Source: Anoplopoma fimbria
Taxonomy: Eukaryota > Chordata > Actinopteri > Perciformes > Anoplopomatidae
Direction of reading: 5' to 3'
Assembly (NCBI RefSeq): GCF_027596085.1
Contig: NC_072460.1
Location: forward strand, 9,286,231-9,350,230
DNA: 64,000 nt
The notes beneath the pieces are model-generated. The model saw only the letters and a list, made by a program, of their open reading frames with translations, made no database searches and was not told the origin of the DNA. Both the position numbers and the translations under genes were made by a program. Of this stretch, positions 41,351 through 51,259 are shown in pieces (positions within the stretch are counted from its first letter, which is position 1; the number at the start of each line of letters is the position of its first letter).

Positions 41351-42786
41351 ATCTTTCTATCGATCTCTGTCTACTTGTCCTTTCTTATCTGTCTTTGTCA
41401 TTCTGTTTGTCAGTCGGTCTGTCATCTGTCCCTCAGTTCATATAGGCCTAATGGCAGGGGGGTATACGAAAAAGATTTGTCCCTTTGTCAGGGCATTGTA
41501 TTTTGTGCACAGAAGATCTGCAATTGGTCGTAAGAACCACAACCTTGCATCCATCAAGGATGAAGCCATTGTAATGGTACACTTTTTATATGGCATTAAC
41601 CGGACCAGTTAATATAGGAAATAAATTCAGTGGTATTAATTGTCATAAAGGACATGTTGGCTTTACAATGGTAAAGTGCTGTATTTGTTATGCACTCTGC
41701 TGTGTGCTCTAATTGGGGCTAGTAAATAGTTTAGGTCTGTGATTTGTGAAGGTGAAGAAGAAAATACTTGTAGGTATTACAACTGAAAAAAGGGTATATA
41801 AAATGATACTCTTACAGCATCACGATAACATCCTTCTTCAAAGTTCATAGTTTAGTTGTACTTTTGTTCTGGTGACACAGCCAGCACAAAAAAAATTAAA
41901 GCCTTGAAAAATGCACATTCAAATTGAATGCACATTGTGAAATGTAAATGTAAATATATGTGCACCTTTCACCTATTCAGTCATATAATCACTCAGTCTA
42001 TAGATTGCATTAACTGTCCAGTTGCACAGTGGTTACACATTCTTATCTAGGTAGGTGCCAAACCTGTGCTACAAATGTGACAAAAAGTTATATTGGACGC
42101 ATACTTTTAGATTTTCAGGTAATGCTAAGTTTGGGAGTGTCAAATTGAGTCTGAGAATACTGAGTTTTAGACCCTGACAATGTCAAACTCCACCAAAGCA
42201 ACTCAACTTGGATTAGGGTTTATATGGGGTTAAATATGTTTCTGCTTTTTGTCAACAAAGACTATTGTTGGTATCTGCTTATTTTGTATGTGCCTTTCCT
42301 GTTTGCACCTACATGGTTTTACAAAAGCTAAACTCAGTTTAAGATCAACCTGAATAGCATTAACCTGGAGGCTGTCATCAATAATATTTTTACTAATAAT
42401 GGTTATGCATTGTTATTTTTGCTGTTGCTTTTCCATTTAAATATGGTTAAAACACTTTAGATGTAATGTAAGACTTGTTATCTAAGCATTATAGTTGTTA
42501 AATGTGTTGAAACATACCTTTTGCAACAAAAACAAGATTTTTGAAATTAGCTAGTTCTGTCAAATGTGCTGACCAGCCAGGCAGCCATTTTGGAAGTGAT
42601 GTCATGGGTACACAAATTAACTGACTGTCACATGACCTCACCAGCATGTTCAGTATGCGTCACTTAGGGACTTTGAGAGTTAAACCAAGGATAAAGCTGT
42701 ATATGGAACTTTCCAGGATATGCAAAGTGTTGGTGACATCTGTGTCACTGTGGGTTCTTAACAAATACATAATATTGTCATTGCAG
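41351..42786. other. Intron-like stretch, nothing recognised
   Basis: No transposon or exon supported. AT-rich with many short poly-A and poly-T runs. Confidence 0.3.
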
Positions 42787-42939
42787 CTCAAGAAACTCCA
42801 TGCCATTGGCAACAAGCCAGTGCTGTTTCTGGGCAATGAGACAGAAAAGAAAGAGAGGAAATGTGAAGTATTAACCCCTCGCTGCACACTTACCCAGGAC
42901 TACCTTCATGAGATTCATTTTTTTAATACATTTGTGAAG
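42787..42939 (+). CDS. Putative exon E of an unidentified plus-strand gene
   Basis: 153 nt, exactly 51 codons, both borders in phase 0 (acceptor ...attgtcattgcag, donor gtgaga). Reads LKKLHAIGNKPVLFLGNETE, then KCEVLTPRCTLTQDYLHEIHFF. The other two frames contain stops. Likely the same gene as exon D, judging by strand, spacing and style. Family not recognised. The downstream part would have to cross the L2/Rex3 block at 43-48 kb. Confidence 0.6.
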
Positions 42940-43438
42940 GTGAGATGCATGCCCTGTATTTGTAAAGCCCCAGTTCACATCTAGTGTTGGCTATGCAAAA
43001 TATTTTATACATTTTTAAATCTTAAATTCAATTCAATTCAGTTTATTTTGTATAGCCCAAAATCACAAATTACAAATTTGCCTCAGGGGGCTTTATAATC
43101 TGTACACATGCGACATCCTCTGTCCCGGAACCTTCACATTGGCACAGGAAAAACTCCCCTAAAAAAAACCTTTAACAGGGAGAAAAAAGGAAGAAACCTA
43201 TGGGAGAGCGACAGAGGAGGGATCCTTCTCCCAGGATGGACAGAATGCAATAGACGTCATGTGTACAGAATGAACAACATAACAGAGTTACAACACATTT
43301 AATGTATATGATATAAATGATTCATATAATCACAGTAGTAAGCAGAGTAACAAAGGAAAAAATTAAGACTACTTATAAAAGCAGCAATGACTATAGTGGA
43401 ATTTAAAATGATGATATAGGGAATAGTATTAGTAATGT

Positions 43439-46400
43439 CCATCCATCCATCCATTTCCTTCCGCTTATCCGGGGCCGGGTCACGGGGGCAGCAAGCTAAG
43501 GAGGGTCCTCCAGACGTCCTTCTCCCCAGCAACACTTTCCAGCTCCTCCTGGGGAACCCCGAGGCGTTCCCAGGCCAGACGAGATATATAATCTCTCCAG
43601 CGTGTTCTGGGTCTACCCCGGGGCCTCTTACCAGTTGGACGTGCCTGGAAAACCTCTAAAGGGAGGCGTCCAGGAGGCATCCTGATCAGATGCCCGAGAC
43701 ACCTCAGCTGGCCCCTTTCGACGTGAAGGAGCAGCGGCTCTACTCCGAGCTCCCTCCGGATGTCTGAGCTCCTCACCCTATCTCTAAGGCTGAGCCCAGC
43801 CACCCTACAAAGGAAGCTCATTTCGGCCGCTTGGATTCGCGATCTCATTCTTTCGGTCACTACCCAAAGCTCATGACCATAGGTGAGGGTTGGAACGTAG
43901 ATGGACTGGTAAATCGAGAGCTTTGCCTTTCGGCTCAGCTCCTTCTTCACCAAAACGGTCCGGTACAACGCCCGCATCACTGCTGACGCTGCACCGAACC
44001 GCCTGTCCATCTCCCGCTCCATTTTACCCTCACTCGTGAATAAGATCCCGAGATACTTGAACTCCCTCGCTTGGGGCAGTGACTCACTCCCAACCCAGAG
44101 GGTGCAATCCACCGTTTTCCGGAAGAGAACCATGGCCTCAGACTTGGAGGTACTGACTCTCATCCCGACCGCTTCACACTCGGCTGTGAACCGCCCCAGT
44201 GCGTGCTGAAGGTCACGTTCTGAAGAAGCCAACAGAACCACATCATCTGCAAAAAGCAGGGATGCGATTCTGAGGTCCCCAAACCGGAAACTCTCCTCCC
44301 CCGGCTGCGCCTTGAAATCCTGTCCATGAAAATCACAAACAGGATTGGTGACAATGGGCAGCCCTGGCGGAGGCCAACACGCACTGGGAACAAGCTCGAC
44401 TTTGTGCCGAGTATCCGGACACAGCTCTCACTTTGGTCATACAAGGACCGAATGGCTCGTAGTAACGAACCAGGTACCCCATATTCCCGCAGTACCCCCC
44501 ACAGGACTCCCCGAGGGACACGGTCGAAGGCCTTCTCCAAGTCCACAAAACACATGTAGACTGGATGAGCAAACTCCCATGCACCCTCCAACAGACCTGC
44601 AAGGGTAAAGAGTTGGTCCGCTGTTCCACGTCCAGGACGGAATCCGCATGGCTCCTCCTGAATCTGAGGTTCGACAATCGGACGGAGCCTCCTTTCCAGC
44701 ACCCTGGAGTAAACTTTCCCGGGGAGGCTGAGCAGTGTGATACCCCTATAATTGGAGCACACTCTCCGGTCCCCCTTTTGAAAATGGGAACCACCACCCC
44801 GGTCTGCCACTCCACAGGCACTGTACCCGACTTCCACGCGACAGTGAAGAGACGTGTCAACCAAGACAGCCCAACAATGTCCAGAGCCTTTAGCATCTCT
44901 GGTCGAATCTCATCCACTCCTGGCGCTTTGCCGCTGAAGAGCTTTAACTACCTCAACGACCTCCGCCAGGCATATGGACGAGACTTCCCCTGAGTCTTCA
45001 GACTCCACAGAGGACGTGTTGGTCGGGTTCAGGAGTTCCTCAAAGTGTTCTTTCCACCGCTCGACAATATCCCCAGTCCGGGTCTGCAGTTCTCCCCCTG
45101 CTGAGCACAGCCTGAGAAAAGCCCTGTTTCCCCTTTCTGAGTCGTCTCACGGTTTGCCAGAACTTCCTTGAGGCCATTCGAAAGTCCTTCTCCATGGCCT
45201 CGCCAAACTCCTCCCACACCCGGGTTTTTGCCTCAGCAACCGCCGCAGCTGCAGCCCTTCTGGCCAACCGGTACCTGCCTGCTGATTCAGGAGACCCCTC
45301 GGCCAACCAAGCCCGAAAGGCCTCCTTCTTCAGCTTGACGGCCTCCTTCACCGCTGGTGTCCACCAGCGGGTTCTTGGATTGCCGCCACGACAGGCACCG
45401 ATCGCCTTCCGACCACAACTCCTAGCAGCGGCTTCCACAATGGAGGATTTGAACATGGCCCACTCGGATTCCATGTCCCCAGCCTCCCCGGGATGCACGA
45501 GAAATTGTTCCGGAGGTGGGAGTTGAAGACCTTGCGGACAGGATCCTCAGCCAGACGTTCCCAGTTCACCCTCACTACACGTTTGGGTTTACCGGGTCTG
45601 TCCAGCAGCCTCCCCGCCACCTGATCCAACTCACCACCAGGTGGTGATCAGTTGACAGCTCTGCTCCTCTCTTCACCCGAGTGTCCAAGACATACGGCCG
45701 CAGGTCTGATGACACAACTACAAAGTCGATCATAGACCTTTGGCCTAGGGTGTTCTGGTACCAAGTACACTTATGAACCTCCCTATGCTCAAACATGGTG
45801 TTTGTTATGGACAGTCCATGACTAGCACAGAAGTCCAACAACAAAGCACCACTCAGGTTCAGATCGGGCAGGCCGTTCCTCCCAATCACACCCCTCCAGG
45901 TTTCTCCGTCGTTACCCACGTGAGCGTTGAAGTCTCCCAGAAGAACTATGGAGTCCCCAGTCGGCGCCCTTTCCAGAACACCACCCAAGGACTCCAAGAA
46001 GGCTGCGTACTCCGAACTGCCGTTTGGTGCATAGGCACAAACGACAGTCAGAGACTTTCCTCCTGCGATTCCCAGTCGCAGAGAGGCGACCCTCTCGTTC
46101 TCCGGGGAGAACTCCAGAACAGCGGCGCTCAGCCGGGGGCTTGTGAGTATCCCCACACCCGCCCGGCGCCTCTCACCCTGGGCAACTCCGGAAAAGGAAA
46201 AAGTCCAGCCCCTCTCCAGGAGTTTGGTTCCAGAACCGGTGCTATGCGTGGAGGTGAGCCCAACTATATCTAGCTGGTAGCGTTCCACCTCCCGCACCAG
46301 CTCCGGTTCCTTCCCCGCCAGAGAGGTGACATTCCACGTCCCTAGAGCTAGTCTGTGATGCCGGGGGTCAGCACGCCCAGGTTTCCGCCCCAGCCTGCCG

Positions 46401-46785
46401 CCCAGCTCACATTGCACCCGACCCCAATGCCTATCCCTGCGGGTGGTGGGCCCACAGGGTGGCGGCACGATGTAGCTTTTTCGGGCTGGGCCCGGCCGGG
46501 CCCCATGTGCCAAGGCCCGGCCACCAGACGCTCGCCGGCGAGCTCCCCTACCAGGTCTGGCTCCAGGAGGGTGCCCCGGTTTCCCTATTCCGGGCGAGGT
46601 GCCACAACCTTGCATCGTCCGATTCATTGAGGTTTGGTGAATCGCTCTTAGTCTGACCCCTCCCCCGAGACCACTTTGCCTTGGGAGACCCTACCAGGGG
46701 CTATTGCCCCCGACAACACAGCTCTCAGGATCACTGGGGCACACAAACCCCTCCACCACGATAAGGTGGCGATTCATTGGAGGAA
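43439..46785 (-). mobile_element. Rex3-like RTE LINE, copy 2, near full length, with 12-bp duplication
   Basis: Flanked by TATTAGTAATGT at 43,427-43,438 and 46,786-46,797, and the L2 3' UTR is continuous without it. The 3' end carries ATGG-type repeats (43,439-43,455); the 5' UTR extends about 160 bp further than in copy 1, so this 3347-bp copy may be close to full length. Confidence 0.9.
43480..46627 (-). pseudogene. Rex3-like ORF (APE endonuclease + RT), copy 2
   Basis: The endonuclease is intact over 350 codons (46,627-45,575): [79 protein letters not shown]. The linker (45,498-45,040) and RT (44,917-43,480) are in different frames: [38 protein letters not shown] (catalytic Asp), VGLRQGCPLSPILFVIFMDR, the FADD box near 44,250, and LTYGHELWVVTERM. 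About four frameshifts (near 45,600, 45,080, 44,760, 44,240) separate them. It preserves residues that copy 1 has lost by deletion. Confidence 0.85.
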
Positions 46786-46797
46786 TATTAGTAATGT

Positions 46798-47095
46798 GAC
46801 TAATAATAATAATCGAAGTAGCAGTGGGTGTCAGCCGGGTCACAGCAGGAGGCACGACCACGGTCCAGGTACCATAACGATTCGTGGAAACCTGCGAGGC
46901 GAGAAAGCAAAAAGGGCTCCAGGGTAGAAGCAGAGCCAAAAAGCGTAATAGTACAGGGAATAATAATAGTAATGTGACTAATAATAAAAGTCAGAGGGCC
47001 ACAGCAGGAGGCACGATGACCATATATAACCCCGATTCATGGGAACCTGTGAGGCGAGAAAGCACAAGGACTCCGGGGAAGAAGCAAAATCAGTA
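46798..47095 (-). repeat. L2 3' UTR tandem units (minus)
   Basis: About one and a half to two units of the ~176-bp repeat seen at 13,484-13,999, inverted; fewer than in copy 3. Confidence 0.75.
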
Positions 47096-47916
47096 ATGTG
47101 CATAAATAGGAGATTAATACATAAAGATGGAGGGAGAGAAGAGGAGAGAGGAGCTCAGTGTATCCTAGGTAGTCCTGTCTAGGCATATAGCAGAATATCT
47201 AGGGGCTGGACCAAGGTGAACCTGAACCAGCGCTAACTATAAGCGCTATCAAAAAGGAAGGTCTTAAGCCTACTCTTAAAAGTGGTGAGTGTGTCTGCCC
47301 CCCGGACTGAAACTGGAACCTGGTTCCACAGAAGAGGAGCCTGATAACTGAAGGCTCTGGCTCCCATCCTGCTTTTATATACTCTAGGAACAACAAGTAA
47401 CTCTGCATTGATGGAGCGCAGCTCTCTAGTTGGGTAATATGGAACTATAAGTTCCTTTTGCTAAGACGGTGCCTGGCCAGTTAGAGCTTTGTAGGTGAGT
47501 AGAAGAATTTCTTCTATTCTTGATTTAATAGGGAGCCAGTGCAGAGAAGCTAATACCGGAGTAATATGATCTCTTTTCTTAGTTTTTGTTAGAACATGTG
47601 CTGCAGCATTCTGGATCAACTGTAGATATTTAAGAGACTTATTACAGCAGCCTGGTAATAACGAATTGCAGTAATCTAGTCTAGAGGTAACAAATGCATG
47701 AACTAGTTTTTCTGCATCGCTTTGAGACAGGATTTGCCTGATTTTCGAAATGTTAAATAAATGAAAAAAGGCTGTCCTTGTCCTGTTTTATATAAGAGTT
47801 AAAAGACAGATCCTGATCAAAGATAACTCCAAGGTTCTTAACGGTAGTGCTGGATGCCAGAGCAATGCCATCTAGAGAAACTATATCGTTAGATAATTGA
47901 TTTCGAAGGTGATCTG

Positions 47917-48074
47917 TCGTTCTCCCATAGGTTTCTTCCTTTTTTCTCCCTGTTAAAGGGGTTTTTAGGGGAGTTTTTCCTGTGCCGATGTGAGGGAAGG
48001 ACAGAGGATGTCGCATGTGTACAGATTGTAAAGCCCTCTGAGGCAAATTTGTAATTTGAATTGAATTGAATTGA
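47917..48074 (+). mobile_element. 158-bp L2 3'-end insertion with 5-bp duplication
   Basis: Only the terminal L2 segment ('tcgttctcccatagg' to the GAATT tail) inserted into an inverted L2, flanked by ATCTG at 47,912-47,916 and 48,075-48,079. The host L2 sequence is continuous across it when compared with about 14,905. An extreme 5'-truncated retrocopy, or a SINE borrowing the L2 tail. Confidence 0.85.
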
Positions 48075-48102
48075 ATCTGGGCCTAGTAGAATAACTTCAG
48101 TC

Positions 48103-48679
48103 AAGAATTACATAGAATTTACAGGAAAACATTAAACTTCAATTATAACAGGAATTATTTTCAAAACCATGAATCGTAATAAACAACAGCGACACCGGGT
48201 GGCCAAAGTAAAAAGGTTTGTGGGGTGCAGTGAATATACAAAAAACGCGAGAACTATAACATTAAACAAAGGAAAACACATACCCTCAGCAATGCAAATC
48301 GCAATTGTGAGGGGAAGACGGGACTACGGTAGCTTAGGAGGTACAGAAGAGGTGAAATGCGATTTCCTCAGGAAACATATATAAAACAATAACGCTACGT
48401 AAAAATAACTCATGAAAATAACATTCACACATGCTCAACAGGATTGTTAAATGATAAATAAAACTCATGTGTTACAAATTGGAAACAAAAGAAATGTGCA
48501 TTTTTAACTCTGTTACATTTGCTGTAGAGAGTGTCCTTGTGCTTTCGCATCTGTTCTTTCATGTCTTGGTAAAATGTTTTGTGAATTATTGCCCTCTGCT
48601 GTGGACTTGGTTTATGCATTACCCATACTGATAGCATACACATTAATACAGTAATACATCAATACATCTATACATCCCC
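48103..48679. other. Stretch with nothing recognised
   Basis: A 71-codon frame at 48,169-48,384 lacks splice context or known motifs. No repeat named. Confidence 0.3.
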
Positions 48680-49260
48680 CACGGCTGTGGCGTAGTGGAG
48701 AGCAAGGTAGTTCTCCAATCAGAGGGTCGGTGGTTCGATACCCGGCTTCGGCAGTCGATGTGTCCTTGGGCAAGACACTTAACCCCAAGTTGCTCCCGAA
48801 GGCTTGCCATCGGTGTGGACTGGATGTTGCATAAGGGTCAGTGACAAATAAGGTTTGGCATGATGACCATTTCAAAAATATGTTTCAAACCTATTAAAAC
48901 AACATGCCCAAGGACCGTTAGAATGTATATTTTGCATTTCTGTTGGTTTCATAGTATTTGACATGACATTTTTACCATTTTTAACCAAATACAGAACTAA
49001 TGGCCCCTTATATTGTCAAATGGTGTAACCATAAATAAATGACAAATATTCAATATTTCACCCTCCTAGATTCTATGTAAGTGTACTCATGAAAACAAGT
49101 AATACATTTTTAAATATCACAGGCTACCATGCAAGGTGGCACCTTGCATGGTAGCCTGTCATCAGTGTGTGAATGGGTGAATGATATGTAATATACTACT
49201 GATTGTAAGTCGCTTTGGATAAAAGCGTCTGCTAAATGACTGTAATGTAATGTAATGTAT
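48680..49260 (+). mobile_element. tRNA-derived SINE split by ~300 bp
   Basis: The 5' half (48,680-48,832, with B box GGTTCGATACC at about 48,730) and the 3' half (49,137-49,260, ending in AATGT repeats) match the SINE at 36,931-37,216. About 300 bp of unknown AT-rich sequence lies between them, and a 20-bp palindrome sits at the right breakpoint. Confidence 0.8.
49119..49159. repeat. Perfect palindrome, 20-bp arms, 1-bp centre
   Basis: 49,119-49,138 and 49,140-49,159 are exact reverse complements around one G. The right arm is normal SINE sequence (CACCTTGCATGGTAGCC); the left arm is its inverted copy at the end of the inserted segment. Confidence 0.95.
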
Positions 49261-49871
49261 ATCAATAAACACTGCTGCAGCATCAAGAGTCTCCACACTT
49301 CTCACATTTTCTCGTTCTTCTTCAGTGTTGGTGATTTTGAAATGATAAGTGAAAACTCTGAAAGTTTACACCTTTGTGTACACAATTAATGTCCGGCACC
49401 TAGGCCTCTGAGCCAGTAGCATAACAGAGCCTCCCCTTCCCTACGGACACAGCTTCACAGTATTGATTAACCAAAATAAGCCTCTTTCAGCTTACCCCAG
49501 AACGTCTTCCCACGGGTTTCACCTCACTGTGGGTTTTGTCTGTGTCGGGCGCAACCCTAAGTTGCCCCTGAAGTAAACCACCCGGTTGTGGTGCTGTGGG
49601 GCAAAATCAGTCTTTCTCTCCAAAATCCACCACCCACTGCAAACTAACACTTTAGTTATAACCTATTTTGTATACTTTTGTAGAGTACCAATTTTAGCTC
49701 ACTTGATTTCTGTATTTTCTGCTTCTTTCAAAATTTGTCAATTTTGGTTTGAGCCTTGGCAGACCTTAGATGTCCCAAATGCAGAAAATACACATATGTT
49801 CTTTATGATTTCGTCAAACACAGACATGGTAAGGCAAAATAGAGAAATGCACTTACCATGTCTGTGTTGTA
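49261..49871 (-). mobile_element. Leader/internal remnant of an LTR retrotransposon
   Basis: Lies downstream (in minus-strand sense) of the LTR and primer binding site at 49,872-50,396. No gag or pol frame recognised, so the element is truncated soon after its leader. A 17-bp stem-loop (49,817-49,868) lies just after the primer site. Confidence 0.5.
49817..49868. repeat. Stem-loop next to the primer binding site (17-bp arms)
   Basis: 49,817-49,833 (AACACAGACATGGTAAG) and 49,852-49,868 are exact reverse complements, with an 18-nt loop. Only 3 nt separate it from the putative primer site. Confidence 0.9.
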
Positions 49872-49893
49872 TCGAATCCTGTTTGTGACGCCA
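49872..49893 (-). other. Putative tRNA primer binding site
   Basis: The minus strand reads TGGCGTCACAAACAGGATTC, starting 3 nt inside the LTR end. TGG at the start pairs with a tRNA CCA end, and CAGGATTCGA resembles the complement of a T-arm. Matching tRNA not determined (Ser-like by the last 10 nt). Confidence 0.55.
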
Positions 49894-49896
49894 ATT

Positions 49897-50396
49897 TGTG
49901 ATGGAAATCTTAGAGCTAGTTCCCTCGAGACAGTAGAAGTTTCAGCAGACCCAGATGTCTTCAGCAGTAACATTTATTGAAGCTCGATCGAGGAGAATAG
50001 GGAAACACCAAGTGTGAATCACAGCGTACTGCTACCCAATTCTGAAGATGTTGTCCTTGAGCACAGTATTTAACCCTCCCAAGACCAGCTGAGTTCCGCT
50101 ATATCCAAATAGGGTTATTTCTAACTCAGCCTGACATGTGTGAGGATTCTATTGAACATAATATCTAAACACAAGGAAATACATCTACCTTTGCTGTGTC
50201 AGTAACAACATAGCCTTTGTACAGTCTCTCTTATCCAGCGTCTCCAACCAGACGTCAGCCTGTTGAGTCTAAACTGAATACAGAAAATCAGGCGCATAGA
50301 GTGCAGACAGTTGACCTGACCTGTGAAGCCCTGTCTTAAGTTACCTTTAACCTACATGAGGGAAGTTTAACATACAATAAGGAAAATTCCTTCACA
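49897..50396 (-). repeat. 5' LTR (500 bp) of an LTR retrotransposon, minus strand
   Basis: Reverse complement begins TGTGAAGGAATTTTCC and ends TTTCCATCACA, homologous along its length to the solo LTR at 36,042-36,594. It contains AATAAA near 49,972-49,978 (minus sense) as poly(A) signal. The bases next to its two ends do not match, and a primer site follows, so it is a 5' LTR rather than a solo LTR. Confidence 0.85.
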
Positions 50397-51044
50397 GGCT
50401 CTGTCTGTCTTTTCTCCCAAATGTACCTGTAAAGCCCAAAGTAAAATAGAGAGTATGGTCATGGTTCACAGAGTTTATAGATATTCTAAATACTAAGCTA
50501 ACGTGACATGAATAGCATTATTTGTGTCAGGGGAAGGTGTAGACTTGGCTGCAGATGCTGTTAGTTTCACCCAATTTCTGACATCAGATTCCTTTGGGAC
50601 ACGTGCTGTGTTCACTTTTTGGTTCATAAACTTATAAGCAAGTAAATATTTACAGTAAAAATGCTCTTAAGCCTCCGTGTAGAGACACACGCCCGTGCAG
50701 CCATGTAGATGGTGATTGACTGACAGGCAGCCCTGCAAACTCTGACCAATCAGAGCAGACTGGGCTTTTTCAGGACAGGGGCTTAAAGAGACAGGTGCTG
50801 AACCAGACCTTTTCAGACACAAGGTAAATGCATGCAAAAATTGCACAGTATGTGGCCTTTAACAAAGGTTCAACATCTGTAAGCCACCACCCAATGGAAT
50901 AAACATTAGCACTCACTCAAAGTCTCGGGATCTAATATCTCAGAATCTAGTAAAAGTTTAAAATTACTTTTATCTTACTCAATATTTAAGATTCACATAT
51001 CATGACAGACAAAATATATAATTTTCAAAATCTTTTTAATCAAA
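50397..51044. other. Downstream flank of troponin C
   Basis: 50,690-50,880 contains 'ctctgaccaatcagagcagac' and adjoining sequence reminiscent of the MITE core at about 6,980-7,020, possibly a distant relative. Nothing else recognised. Confidence 0.3.
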
Positions 51045-51064
51045 ATAGTCCTTATATTTGACAT

Positions 51065-51070
51065 TTTAAT
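51065..51070 (-). terminator. tnnc1: Poly(A) signal ATTAAA of troponin C
   Basis: The minus strand has ATTAAA about 158 nt after the stop codon, giving a short 3' UTR. It is the common variant hexamer; no AATAAA is seen between it and the stop. Confidence 0.5.
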
Positions 51071-51227
51071 GAATCATCACTATCATAATAGAATAATAGA
51101 CAGGACAGGGCAGGTGTCTGCCAAGGACAGGTGTGTTGTTTGTATTGTAAAATGCAGACAAAAGGAGGAGGCATATCTTCAGGAATCGCCCTAGATGGTG
51201 GTGCAGTGAGTCCTTCATCTGAATCCT

Positions 51228-51259
51228 TTATTCAACACCTTTCATGAACTCAAGGAACT
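51228..51259 (-). CDS. tnnc1: tnnc1 exon 6
   Basis: 32 nt after acceptor ...tttgacag: completes Glu152, then FLEFMKGVE and stop TAA (51,230-51,228). Short 3' UTR follows. Confidence 0.92.

Larger units (their letters stand above)
43026..48102 (-). mobile_element. L2-clade LINE copy 4 (minus), split by Rex3-like LINE and an L2 tail
   Basis: Minus-strand L2 3' half: GAATT tail and terminal segment at 43,026-43,255, 3' UTR to 43,438, then after the Rex3 insertion the UTR tandem units (46,798-47,095) and the ORF2 C-terminus (47,170-48,102). A plus-strand L2 tail is inserted at 47,917-48,074. The ORF2 part matches copy 3 in inverse order (SRMGARAFSYQAPLLW, IQNAAARVLTKTKK). 5'-truncated within the RT end. 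Confidence 0.8.

Noticed and set aside
48169..48384. Basic 71-codon frame (MNRNKQQRHRVAKVKRF)
   Set aside because: No splice sites, no family, and no support beyond being open.
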